Source: CAYJAY01 sp964370715 (GTDB taxonomy: Bacteria; Bacillota; Clostridia; Oscillospirales; Ruminococcaceae). From it: a stretch of 52,292 nucleotides of DNA. The DNA is taken from assembly GCA_964370715.1 (NCBI GenBank), contig CAYJKJ010000018.1:1-52292 (forward strand), given 5' to 3'. The translations under genes were made by a program, and so were the position numbers. Of this stretch, positions 1 to 7,900 are shown piece by piece. How positions within the stretch are numbered: the first letter of the stretch is position 1; the number at the start of each line of letters is the position of its first letter. The notes below the pieces were generated by a model, which saw only the letters and a list, made by a program, of their open reading frames with translations, made no database searches and was not told the origin of the DNA.

Positions 1-586
1 TAGGTTTAATTCCGAGTAGCGTTCCAAAATATGCCGCCGCTCCGCTTAGTCTTCCACCACGTTTCAAGAAATCAAGATCATCAACGGTGAACCAATGGCA
101 AAGTTTAAGGCGATTTTGTTCAGCCCATTCAACCGCCTCTTCAAAAGATGCGCCGTTCATTATCTTTTCGGATGTTGAAAAAGCCAACAAACCAAAACCT
201 AGGCTTGCGCTTAAGCTGTCGATAACGGCGATTTTTCTGTTTGGATATTTTTCCAAAAGTTCTTCTGCCGCAATCCTTGCCGCATTACAACTTCCCGAAA
301 GCCCACTGCTGAACGCAAGATATATAATATCTTTTTCGTTTTTAAGATATTTTTCGAAACAATCTGTGTATGTTTCGGTGTTTACCATGCTGGTTGTTGC
401 CATCTTTCCATCACGAAGTTGTTGATAGAACTTGTCCGGCGCCATCTCATCATTATCAAAAGTGTCGAAATATGTCTTTTCGTTAATCGTAAAGCTGAGC
501 GGCACAAGCTCGGCTATAACTGTTTTATCAAAAATACGTTTGGTTAAGTCGGTTGCTGAGTCTGAAATAAATACAAAACTACTCAA
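1..586 (-). CDS. DegV family fatty-acid-binding protein (3' part cut by window edge)
   Basis: Reading the minus strand from a TTG at 584-586 gives at least 195 residues with no stop, running off the left edge. The start has a strong ribosome binding site (AAAGGAG, about 593-599). The N-terminus reads SSFVFISDSATDLTKR, followed by TTSMVNTETY, LAFSSGLSGS, and DDLDFLKRGGRLSG. This is the DegV pattern: DSxxDL at the N-terminus, a TS motif near residue 70, SGLSGT-like, and a LxxLxxGGR motif. Family knowledge: DegV (FakB-like) proteins bind one fatty acid, and some present it to the kinase FakA for phospholipid synthesis. No fakA is visible here. The family identity is secure; the physiological ligand is not. 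Confidence 0.9.
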   Translation of the reverse strand, partial: MSSFVFISDSATDLTKRIFDKTVIAELVPLSFTINEKTYFDTFDNDEMAPDKFYQQLRDGKMATTSMVNTETYTDCFEKYLKNEKDIIYLAFSSGLSGSCNAARIAAEELLEKYPNRKIAVIDSLSASLGFGLLAFSTSEKIMNGASFEEAVEWAEQNRLKLCHWFTVDDLDFLKRGGRLSGAAAYFGTLLGIKP

Positions 587-752
587 AATTAGTCTCCTTT
601 AAGTTAATTAATAACAAATCTATTATTAATTCTAATATAAATTACTATATTTTTCAACTAAAAATTGAAAAATAAAAATTTTTTCATTTATTTATAAAAA
701 AATATTTGATTTTTTCAAAATAATATGTTACAATATTCAAGCAGTTTTATGT

Positions 753-828
753 TGGGCTGTCGCCAAGCGGTAAGGCAACGGACTTTGACTCCGTCATTGC
801 GATGGTTCGAATCCATCCAGCCCAGCCA
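753..828 (+). tRNA. tRNA-Gln (anticodon TTG)
   Basis: The acceptor arms TGGGCTG (753-759) and CAGCCCA (818-824) pair perfectly. They are followed by discriminator G825 and an encoded CCA (826-828). The anticodon arm reads CGGAC-TTTGACT-CCG with TTG at the centre of the loop, and the T arm contains GGTTCGAATCC. A rho-independent terminator follows directly. Confidence 0.96.
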
Positions 829-831
829 AGG

Positions 832-862
832 AAAAAAGCAAGTCGAAAGGCTTGCTTTTTTT
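832..862 (+). terminator. Intrinsic terminator of tRNA-Gln
   Basis: The 13-bp stem AAAAAAGCAAGTC / GGCTTGCTTTTTT encloses a GAAA tetraloop, and the descending arm supplies the T tract. It starts a few bases after the tRNA 3' CCA. Confidence 0.9.
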
Positions 863-892
863 CAATAGAAATATAAGGGGTTTTCGTTCGCT

Positions 893-1408
893 ATGTTAAA
901 AATATTTGTTGCAATAGTGGCAATAGTTCTTGTTATTCTGCTGATAATTTTCAGCTTCAGGTTGTTCGGCAACGAACGAAAGGTTCCGCAAGGCGACAAG
1001 GTTCTAAGGCTTTTTTGGGTGACCCGCTCAAGCAGCAACGCCCTTGATGAATACAGCGAATACGAACGATCCTATTTTTTAAAAGGTTCTTCAAACCAAC
1101 TAACCATCAGAATAACCGATCCCGGAAAAGGCAATTCTTTTGAGAAAAAAATAAACTTAACCGACGAAGAATACAAAAAAATCGAATCAGATCTTTTGTC
1201 GATTATCGAGACGTTTTCGCTACAAGAATGGGGAAACCAAAAATCCGAAACGACCGAGTATTTCGCAACCGACCAATCTAGCAGCAGCAAAGTTTCCTAT
1301 GCTTTTTATGGCGAAGATGAAGTTTCTTGGAACGACACACAGGAAACACCCGACAACTATTCGGAATTTATTAAATTCATAGATGAATATTTCGAAAGAT
1401 ATTATTAA
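893..1408 (+). CDS. Hypothetical membrane-anchored protein
   Basis: 171 residues. Residues about 3-24 form one strongly hydrophobic segment (VAIVAIVLVILLIIFSF), which suits a signal anchor. The remainder is hydrophilic and acidic and would lie outside the membrane. It contains a segment predicted to be helical (LTDEEYKKIESDLLSIIE) and a tyrosine-rich end (YFERYY). I recognise no domain or catalytic motif. An AAGGGG sequence lies about 12 bases upstream of the ATG, an acceptable but loosely spaced ribosome binding site. It stands alone between two tRNA genes and seems to be a single-gene unit. Confidence 0.7.
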   Translation: MLKIFVAIVAIVLVILLIIFSFRLFGNERKVPQGDKVLRLFWVTRSSSNALDEYSEYERSYFLKGSSNQLTIRITDPGKGNSFEKKINLTDEEYKKIESDLLSIIETFSLQEWGNQKSETTEYFATDQSSSSKVSYAFYGEDEVSWNDTQETPDNYSEFIKFIDEYFERYY

Positions 1409-1503
1409 AATTAAAACCGCCATAGGGTTAACACTCCCTTATAATATTTCTGCAGCGCAGCAGTTTCGTTGTTAATAGATATTTTTTATGATAAATTTTA
1501 AAT

Positions 1504-1545
1504 AAAAGCTGATACACAGAGCATCTCCCCCGTGTATCAGCTTTT
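1504..1545 (-). terminator. Inverted repeat, probable terminator of tRNA-Arg
   Basis: A perfect 14-bp stem (AAAAGCTGATACAC at 1504-1517, GTGTATCAGCTTTT at 1532-1545) encloses a 14-base loop. On the minus strand it follows tRNA-Arg by five bases and leads into a T-rich stretch. It may also stop transcripts arriving from the plus-strand gene at 893. Confidence 0.75.
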
Positions 1546-1550
1546 ATGTT

Positions 1551-1627
1551 TGGTATGCCTGATGCGATTCGAACGCACGACCCTCAGAGTCGGAGTCTGA
1601 TACTCTATCCAGCTGAGCTACAGGCAC
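1551..1627 (-). tRNA. tRNA-Arg (anticodon CCG)
   Basis: On the minus strand the acceptor arms GTGCCTG (1621-1627) and CAGGCAT (1555-1561) pair with one G-T. The D arm GCTC...GAGT is intact. The anticodon arm is TCAGA-CTCCGAC-TCTGA with anticodon CCG, and the T arm carries GCGTTCGAATCGC. The discriminator A and CCA are encoded at 1551-1554. It reads CGG codons. Confidence 0.95.
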
Positions 1628-1636
1628 ACATACGTA

Positions 1637-1676
1637 AACAAAAAAGAGATTTTGACAGCTGTTGCCAAAACCTCTT
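1637..1676 (-). terminator. Intrinsic terminator of rpsT
   Basis: On the minus strand a 14-bp stem (AAGAGGTTTTGGCA / TGTCAAAATCTCTT, two G-T pairs) is followed by a T run. It lies between rpsT and tRNA-Arg and separates the two units. Confidence 0.8.
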
Positions 1677-1704
1677 GCTTCATTAAAAATTATAAACTTT
1701 TAAA

Positions 1705-1956
1705 CTATACAGCAGCTCTTTTTGCAAAAGCAGCTTTTTTTCTTGCCGCAGTGTTTTTGTGTATAACACCTTTTTTAGCGGCTGTATCGATTGCGGAAAA
1801 AGCGGTTGCGACAACCGTTGCTTTATCCTGTTCAGTCAAAAGAGCGGCATCTGCCTTTTTTAACGAAGTCTTGAGATTTGATTTAATAGCTTTGTTGCGA
1901 AGGTTTTCTTTTTGATTAGTCTTGACTCTTTTAATCTGTGATTTAATGTTAGGCAT
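1705..1956 (-). CDS. rpsT: 30S ribosomal protein S20
   Basis: 83 residues starting MPNIKSQIKRVKT, the usual start of bacterial S20. It is lysine- and alanine-rich throughout and ends KKAAFAKRAAV. S20 binds 16S rRNA and helps assemble the small subunit. An in-frame ATG 24 bases upstream is possible, but the ATG at 1956 is preceded at good spacing by AAGGAGGTGG and matches the family start. The gene is monocistronic with its own terminator. Confidence 0.97.
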   Translation of the reverse strand: MPNIKSQIKRVKTNQKENLRNKAIKSNLKTSLKKADAALLTEQDKATVVATAFSAIDTAAKKGVIHKNTAARKKAAFAKRAAV

Positions 1957-2140
1957 AGTTCCACCTCCTTTTGATTTCACAGCTAAAACATAATACCATT
2001 TTTACGGCTAAATTGCAATACATTTTTAAAAAAATTCTTTATTATTTTACAATCATCTAAAAAAAAGATGTTTTTTCTATGTGATTGCTATAATTTTCTG
2101 TCTTTTCAACGTATTTATTTGACAAAAATTCTCAAAATCG

Positions 2141-3337
2141 CTATTTGATTTCGGAGCAAAAAGCGGCGGCTATTAATTCGCTTGGCATCGTTGCGGTGCT
2201 GATTGCAAGCTTTGCAAAATCGATTATCCCTTGCGTTTCAAAAAATCCGCTAAACGTTTTAACAACATCTTTGCTTTGGGTTTTCGGTTTTATATCAGAA
2301 ACATTCCCTTGTTCAAATTCTTGTTTTAAAAGAGAAATGAACTCGGAAAAATCATATATCTTTTCGGGCGACAACCCCAAAACTTCCCCCGTTATCTCGG
2401 CGAAAGCCAAAAGTTTAACGATGTCGGAGCGATAGAATTGGTCGTAGTTTTTGAGTCTCGAGATAACGACATTCGAGGCTATGCCGGTTTTTTCTATCTT
2501 GTCGAGCGTTCTTCTGACGATGGTTTTGTCGTGGTTTAAATATCTGTCGATAGATTTAAGTTTAAAGGTGTATGCATGGCCATAATATTTTTTAAACGAT
2601 TTCATAACATCGAGATATCCAAGACGCATATTTCGTTTTGCGATATCGCTTTTAAAATCCAACATATTCCCAAGCGGCCAATAGCTTCTTATATACCGAA
2701 CCGGCAACGACCCTGTGTATCTTCGAACAAAGCCAACCGCCTCAAGGTCGACCGCTATAACCTCGGTAGCTCCCATGTCGTCCGCCAGAAATATCGGAAG
2801 ATTGTTGAAATATCCTCCGTCGATATATTCTTCGCCTTCTAAAAGCACCGGACGAAAAGCGGGATAGACGGCGGCGGAAGCCAAAAGATAATCGCAAAGC
2901 TTTCCTTCGGGGATATCATCGATGGTGACTTCGTGTGGGTTAAGGTTGGATTTCTTAACGGTGCAAAGCCCAAAACGACAACGACTGTTGCGAATTCTTT
3001 TTTCGTCTACCATCGAAGTTACAATCTTCTCGAGCGGCGAAACATCCATTCCTCCGCCCTTAACTATATCGGCGACAAAGCCCGCATAATCGGAAAACGA
3101 TGCTGTTTTTTCGGGGATGGTCATGACCGATGCGTTGTCGACGTTTAAAAACGCCTCGAGCGCCTCGTCATACTGGTTGGTCACGATAGCTGCGCCCATT
3201 AGCGCACCGACCGACGTGCCGCAGACGATATCGGGTTTGTATCTAAGCTCTCTTAGCCCCGTCCAAACCCCTATGTGATAGCTTCCTCGAGAACCGCCAC
3301 CTGCAAGAACCAAAGCTTTTTTCTTTTTAGAAAACAT
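2141..3337 (-). CDS. Patatin-like phospholipase
   Basis: 398 residues. The N-terminus shows the patatin oxyanion loop (LAGGGSRG, residues 11-18) and the nucleophile elbow GTSVG with Ser42. The catalytic Asp sits in YIDGGYFNN at about residue 173, so the Ser-Asp dyad is complete. Family knowledge: these enzymes hydrolyse acyl groups of lipids, often at the membrane face. The last 200 residues are not assigned to a known domain. There is no signal peptide, so it is probably cytoplasmic. GGAGGT lies about 8 bases before the ATG. The substrate is unknown. Confidence 0.88.
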   Translation of the reverse strand: MFSKKKKALVLAGGGSRGSYHIGVWTGLRELRYKPDIVCGTSVGALMGAAIVTNQYDEALEAFLNVDNASVMTIPEKTASFSDYAGFVADIVKGGGMDVSPLEKIVTSMVDEKRIRNSRCRFGLCTVKKSNLNPHEVTIDDIPEGKLCDYLLASAAVYPAFRPVLLEGEEYIDGGYFNNLPIFLADDMGATEVIAVDLEAVGFVRRYTGSLPVRYIRSYWPLGNMLDFKSDIAKRNMRLGYLDVMKSFKKYYGHAYTFKLKSIDRYLNHDKTIVRRTLDKIEKTGIASNVVISRLKNYDQFYRSDIVKLLAFAEITGEVLGLSPEKIYDFSEFISLLKQEFEQGNVSDIKPKTQSKDVVKTFSGFFETQGIIDFAKLAISTATMPSELIAAAFCSEIK

Positions 3338-3401
3338 AAAAATTGACCTCCGTTTGTCGCTTTTTTAAAAGCCGACATCACAACAACCAGACCGAAACAC
3401 A

Positions 3402-3437
3402 ACAAAAAAGTTTATAGATATTCCGTTAATCTATAAA
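3402..3437 (-). terminator. Intrinsic terminator downstream of the 3463-5127 gene
   Basis: On the minus strand the stem TTTATAGAT / ATCTATAAA (3411-3437) is followed by CTTTTTTG. It lies between the membrane-protein gene and the lipase gene, so the two are probably separate units. Confidence 0.65.
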
Positions 3438-3462
3438 TTTAATCTGTCCTTGTTTTTCGAAA

Positions 3463-5127
3463 TTAAACCGGGTAGTGTTCCAAGCCAAACGAAATTATAT
3501 CCAAAATGCCGGTTATATTAATATATGCAAGCAACAGGATAACCGCCGACAAAACAGCAGTTTTAACCGGTAGATTTTTTTCGAAAATTTTGTTGATGAA
3601 AAGATAGAACAAGCTAAGGTATGCAAAAGAGAAATAGCCAACATAAAGAATAACGTCGTTGCTGTCGACGCCCCAACCGCCAACCACCAAAAGCGCTATC
3701 GAAAACAACACCCAACAAAAACAAATTCTAGCAAAACTTTGTTTATGGTTTAATATAAATCCCATAACGACAATCGCCAACAGCGCCACGCCGACAAGAT
3801 TTATTCCGTCGGTAGATTTTATGACAAGCGAGATATAGGGGTTGCTCAAAGCGTCTATCCCGATAGCCGGTGCAACAAAGCAGGAAGCCACAAAATCGAA
3901 ATACTGCAAAACTTTAGTTGCGACGGTAACTTCGGTTCTCGAAAAACCGACAAGCCAGATAACCTCTTCGATAAATCGGAAAAAAACCGGTAGCTGTCCG
4001 AACACCGTTATAAACCCAAACGTCGCCAAAGCGCTTTTAAACACCGTTGCTATTCTGCTTTTAAACTTTTCGGTTTTGTCGGTCAAAAGAGGAAACATAA
4101 TTCCGCTTGTTAAAAGCGAACCGGTCGAAGCGATGAAAAGATATCTCTTTCCTTTTAAATTAAATACATAGTAATAGATAAACATAATCAGCCAAAACAC
4201 CGAAAACACATACTGTTCAAGGTTTAAAGTGTTAAGCAAAAACGGATATGACACAGCGGTTAAAACCAAAAACAAAAGCTTTGTTTGTTTTTTTGCTTCA
4301 AGCATCCTCGCAACCGACACCATGCTAACGATAAACAAAAACGCCTGTATGATACCCATTATTATCGAATATCCCGACCTGTCGAGCAAAAGGCAATCTT
4401 CGATGAAATGCGCAAACACCGAAAACGGCAACGAAAACACCGCAAACAGCGGATGTCTAAGGTCGTTTTGCGGAGCGTTTAAATCGAGGTAGACGTCGGA
4501 ACTTATCAAATCCCCTGTGTCGTTCGAGAACAAAACGTTATATTGAATAAGGTTTCCGCCATATTCCGGAAGATAAAACATATCGGTCGAAAGATATAAA
4601 AACACTATTAACGATGAAAGGAGCAAAAACGAAACAGCGATAAATCGGCGTTCGATTCTGTCGGATGCCGAAAACCAAAGTTTTGCGTTGTTAAAAAACA
4701 CATCTATGAATATATAGAAAAACGAAACTATCGCTATAAACGCTATTCTCGCCATTATTTTGGCAAACTCAACGTCGGCAAACGCCATATACCCATCGGG
4801 GCGGCGCATAATAACCCCCTCGGCTATCGGCAATATATACTGCGAAGCGAGAACGACCGCAAACATTAAAACTAAAAGATTTGTTTTTTTGAAGAAAAAA
4901 GAAAGCATATTTCTTTTAAAAACAAGATATAATAATATTAGAAACGCCAAAACTGAGGACGCTATACAAACTCGATAATCCCCCCTGAGCGACAGCATAA
5001 ACGACATAGCAGTCGCCGAAAAAACAAACAACAGCTTAAATATAACCAAAAGCGGTTTGTTAAGAGCAGCTCCGAGATAAACCCCGTCTATATTAAATGT
5101 TATCGGTTTTAAATTTCCAGTTTCCAT
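3463..5127 (-). CDS. Polytopic membrane protein, possibly GT-C-like
   Basis: About 554 residues from the ATG at 5127, chosen over an upstream in-frame start because CGGAGGAAT lies directly before it. I count about 10-12 hydrophobic segments. The largest extracytoplasmic loop follows the fifth and contains NAPQNDLRHPLFAVFSLPF. A long first loop carrying an acidic residue, with an RHPLF-type motif after it, resembles membrane glycosyltransferases that use polyprenyl-linked sugars. That link is inference; I see no decisive catalytic signature. It has a terminator of its own and no obvious partner. Confidence 0.65.
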   Translation of the reverse strand: METGNLKPITFNIDGVYLGAALNKPLLVIFKLLFVFSATAMSFMLSLRGDYRVCIASSVLAFLILLYLVFKRNMLSFFFKKTNLLVLMFAVVLASQYILPIAEGVIMRRPDGYMAFADVEFAKIMARIAFIAIVSFFYIFIDVFFNNAKLWFSASDRIERRFIAVSFLLLSSLIVFLYLSTDMFYLPEYGGNLIQYNVLFSNDTGDLISSDVYLDLNAPQNDLRHPLFAVFSLPFSVFAHFIEDCLLLDRSGYSIIMGIIQAFLFIVSMVSVARMLEAKKQTKLLFLVLTAVSYPFLLNTLNLEQYVFSVFWLIMFIYYYVFNLKGKRYLFIASTGSLLTSGIMFPLLTDKTEKFKSRIATVFKSALATFGFITVFGQLPVFFRFIEEVIWLVGFSRTEVTVATKVLQYFDFVASCFVAPAIGIDALSNPYISLVIKSTDGINLVGVALLAIVVMGFILNHKQSFARICFCWVLFSIALLVVGGWGVDSNDVILYVGYFSFAYLSLFYLFINKIFEKNLPVKTAVLSAVILLLAYINITGILDIISFGLEHYPV

Positions 5128-5223
5128 CGAATTCCTCCGAAAATAAATAATAGTTTTCAAGCTTAATATACCATTTTATTAAAAATTACGCAAACAAAAT
5201 ATTATATAGGAATATTATAATAG

Positions 5224-5716
5224 CAGACTGTCAAAAAACCTTTATTACAATTTCAGCCTCTATTCAAAATGCATAGATATAATGACTGGAATGTAGGGGG
5301 AGAGGATTTGCTTTCCTGAAAAAAAACATAGAAAATAAGGTCTTTTACAGCCAATCTCCACACCCAAGCCAATTAATTCCCGAAGCGAAGCACGCTCTTC
5401 CCCAAAACTCACCAAGCAAGCTTTTGCCAGTCACCAAGATCTCAAGCGGCAAAAGCGCCCGGGTTCTTAGGGCGTGTATCGCCCTAAGTCGTTAAGGGGG
5501 GCCCAGGGGGGTTGTTAGGGGAGCGTCCAAAACGCCCCCTAACATCGACAGATTCATGGCGTTTGATGAGAGCAAAAAAAGAAAGTAGGAGAGGGGATTC
5601 TCCTGCCGAAAATCAGCACAAATGCCCTGAAACGGGACGATGTGGGCATCGCCCCCTACCAGTATTTTTATGATTTTGTGCAATATTTTTCAGGGTATAC
5701 CTTTTTTGACACGCTG
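5224..5716 (+). mobile_element. MITE-like non-coding element, copy 1
   Basis: The ends are inverted: CAGACTGTCAAAAAA at 5224 and the complement of CAGCGTGTCAAAAAA ending at 5716. From about 5351 the interior is closely similar to 18159-18548. It is rich in hairpins: CTTTTGCC/GGCAAAAG around 5431-5454, CTTAGGGC/GCCCTAAG around 5466-5488, and TTAGGGG-GCGT/ACGCCCCCTAA around 5515-5541. I see no transposase gene. The flanks 5200-5223 and 5717-5739 are direct repeats of about 23 bp that have diverged (TATTATATAG then G or A, AATAT...), as expected of an old target duplication. Orientation is arbitrary. Confidence 0.75.
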
Positions 5717-5791
5717 ATATTATATAGAAATATATAAATCAAAGTCTTGTAGGGTTTCAAAGCACCCTCCTAAATTTTCCCGTTGAAACGC

Positions 5792-5820
5792 TTGACAAAA
5801 AAATTTTGTTCTGTTATTAT
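5792..5820 (+). promoter_or_regulatory. Sigma-A type promoter of the T-box transcript
   Basis: TTGACA (5792-5797), a 17-base spacer, then TATTAT (5815-5820). The predicted start near 5827 is about 20 bases before the first conserved T-box segment. Confidence 0.85.
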
Positions 5821-5847
5821 ATTAAAAAATCAAACATGAAACAAACG

Positions 5848-6110
5848 CAATGACAGGGAATAGTAGAAAAGCGAAATGTTTTTAGAGAGCCGTCGGGTGG
5901 TGTAAGGCGGTAACGTGAACTTTTTGAACTCGCCCTCAAGCGGTCGGCTGAAAGATATCGAGTAGGTTTGAACGGATTGGTGTAACGTTAGCTACACTTC
6001 TGACTGATAGGTCGGGTAAAGGGGATTTTCGTATTTTAGAAAATCAACCGAAGTGGTACCGCGGATTTAAATTTATAAGTTCGTCTTCGTTTATGAAGAC
6101 GGGCTTTTTT
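5848..6110 (+). promoter_or_regulatory. T-box leader (tRNA-sensing riboswitch)
   Basis: Conserved elements appear in order: ATGACAGGG and AGTA (5850-5866), AGAGAGCCG (5885-5893), GGTGGTG, CTGAA, GAGTAGG (about 5960), a stem III hairpin GATTTTC/GAAAATC (about 6024-6045), and the T-box sequence AAGTGGTACCGCGG (6051-6064). In the antiterminator, GAAG (6050-6053) can pair with CTTC (6085-6088), leaving TGGT bulged to bind the tRNA 3' end. The competing terminator is a 10-bp stem (6079-6104) with six T. The specifier codon cannot be fixed by eye. ATC directly before GAGTAG would mean tRNA-Ile, but GAT or TAT are also possible. T-boxes normally control aminoacyl-tRNA synthetases or amino-acid genes; the next gene here is an acyl-CoA ligase. 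Confidence 0.9.
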
Positions 6111-6114
6111 ATTT

Positions 6115-6140
6115 GTCTTCATACAGGAAGACAATTTTTT
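6115..6140 (+). terminator. Second terminator-like hairpin after the T-box
   Basis: GTCTTC/GAAGAC with a six-base loop, then AATTTTTT. It repeats the core of the T-box terminator stem five bases after the T-box T tract. If active, it would stop transcription even when the T-box antiterminates. Confidence 0.55.
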
Positions 6141-6208
6141 GTTTTCAGATGTTTTGTGTAGGTTTTAAAAAACATTATAGAAAGATTTAGTTAAAAGAGG
6201 TAGGAAAA

Positions 6209-7882
6209 ATGCAATTATTTGAAAAAACAATCACACAATATTTAAACGAGATGGTTAAAAAATATCCAAACAAAGAGATGATTAAATATTGCGACCGAGA
6301 CTACACAAGAACATTCAAAGAATTTGACATCGAGACCGACAAGATAGCAAAAGGATTTATGGCTTTGGGGGTCAACAAGGGCGACCACATTTCGATGTGG
6401 GCAACCAACATCCCCGAATGGCTACAGACGTTTTTTGCAGCGGCAAAGATAGGCGCAGTTTTGGTTACCGTTAACACAAACTACAAGATTTTCGAAATCG
6501 AATATCTTTTAAGACAAAGCGACACAAAAGTTCTCGTTATGAACGAGGGATTAAAAGATTCAAACTATCCCGAAATAATAAACGCTCTTTGCCCAAAATT
6601 ATCGAAAATAGAAAACCCCGCCGCCACAGACAACACTATAACTTCCAAACTACCAAAACTTAAAAACGTTATTTATTGTGGCGAACAAAACTATGACGGC
6701 ATGATTAATTTTTCGAGCATCAAAAAAATAGGTGCTCGCATAACCGATATCGAACTCAACATGAGAAAAAACTCCTGCGACCCACACGACGTTATCAACA
6801 TACAATACACTTCCGGAACAACCGGTTTCCCCAAAGGGGTTATGTTGACCCACTACAACATCACCAACAACGGATTAAGCATTGGTGATTGCATGAAGTT
6901 CACCGAAAACGACAAGCTTTGTATAACCGTTCCGTTTTTCCATTGTTTCGGATTGGTGCTTGCTATATTGGCGTGTTTGACCCATGGTTCAACGATGGTT
7001 CCGGTCGATAGATTCCGCCCCCAAGATGTTCTTTCAGCTATCGAAAGCGAAAGATGCACGGCGGTGCATGGCGTTCCAACGATGTTTATCGCTATGCTTG
7101 AATGTAGCGAATTTAAAAACTACGATGTTTCAAGCCTTCGAACCGGCATCATGGCGGGTTCGCCCTGCCCCATTAAAGTTATGGAAAAAGTTGTCGAGGA
7201 TATGGGGATGAACGAAATAACGATAGCTTTCGGGCAAACCGAAAGTTCCCCCGTTTGCACACAAACAACAACGGAGGACAGCATCGAGATTAGGGTTTCG
7301 ACGGTTGGAAGAAACCTTCCTATGGTCGAAACAAAGATCGTTGATGTTGAAACGGGCGAAGAAGTAGGTCCCGGAGTTAAGGGAGAATTCTGCGCTAGAG
7401 GCTATAACATCATGAAAGGCTACTATAATATGCCGGAGGAAACCGAACGAGCTATCGATAAAGATGGCTGGTTACACACGGGAGACCTTGCAACTAAAGA
7501 CGAAAAAGGGTATTATAAGATAGTGGGTCGTATTAAAGATATGATTATAAGGGGTGGAGAGAACATCTATCCCAAAGAAATCGAAGAATTTTTGTATACC
7601 CATCAAGCGATCAGCGATGTTCAGGTTGTCGGCGTTCCAAGCCGGGAATATGGCGAAGAGATTGCGGCATATGTTATCCCGAAAGACGGTATCTATATAA
7701 CGGAAGACGAGATTAAACAGTATGTCAAATGCAATATGGCTCGCCATAAAATCCCAAGATACATTATCTTCACAGATAGTTTCCCGATGACCGCAAGCGG
7801 AAAAATTCAAAAGTTTAAGTTGAGAGATATGGCGATTGAAGAACTTTCGTTACAGGAGCTGGTTGACATCGAAACAGCATAA
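6209..7882 (+). CDS. AMP-forming acyl-CoA ligase (FadD-like)
   Basis: 557 residues, a full-length member of the ANL superfamily. It activates a carboxylic acid to an acyl-adenylate and then to an acyl-CoA. Visible motifs are the phosphate loop YTSGTTGFPKG (about residue 200), FGQTE, DGWLHTGDLA, GRIKDMIIRGGENIYPKEIE, and the C-terminal catalytic Lys in TASGKIQK. The sequence is of the medium/long-chain fatty acyl type rather than a peptide-synthetase domain, but the chain specificity is not readable. AAGAGGTAGG lies before the ATG. It follows a T-box leader and a second terminator, and the pseudokinase gene starts 18 bases after its stop. Confidence 0.93.
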   Translation: MQLFEKTITQYLNEMVKKYPNKEMIKYCDRDYTRTFKEFDIETDKIAKGFMALGVNKGDHISMWATNIPEWLQTFFAAAKIGAVLVTVNTNYKIFEIEYLLRQSDTKVLVMNEGLKDSNYPEIINALCPKLSKIENPAATDNTITSKLPKLKNVIYCGEQNYDGMINFSSIKKIGARITDIELNMRKNSCDPHDVINIQYTSGTTGFPKGVMLTHYNITNNGLSIGDCMKFTENDKLCITVPFFHCFGLVLAILACLTHGSTMVPVDRFRPQDVLSAIESERCTAVHGVPTMFIAMLECSEFKNYDVSSLRTGIMAGSPCPIKVMEKVVEDMGMNEITIAFGQTESSPVCTQTTTEDSIEIRVSTVGRNLPMVETKIVDVETGEEVGPGVKGEFCARGYNIMKGYYNMPEETERAIDKDGWLHTGDLATKDEKGYYKIVGRIKDMIIRGGENIYPKEIEEFLYTHQAISDVQVVGVPSREYGEEIAAYVIPKDGIYITEDEIKQYVKCNMARHKIPRYIIFTDSFPMTASGKIQKFKLRDMAIEELSLQELVDIETA

Positions 7883-7900
7883 GAGGTGTTTTTTTAGCGA

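Noticed and set aside
2051..2080. Hairpin CATCT-A8-AGATG with a T run
   Set aside because: The stem is five bases in an A/T tract, and no plus-strand gene precedes it; on the minus strand it has no T tail.
5492..5683. Minus-strand ORF inside MITE copy 1
   Set aside because: It lies in hairpin-rich sequence, has no ribosome binding site, and is broken in copy 2 by indels.
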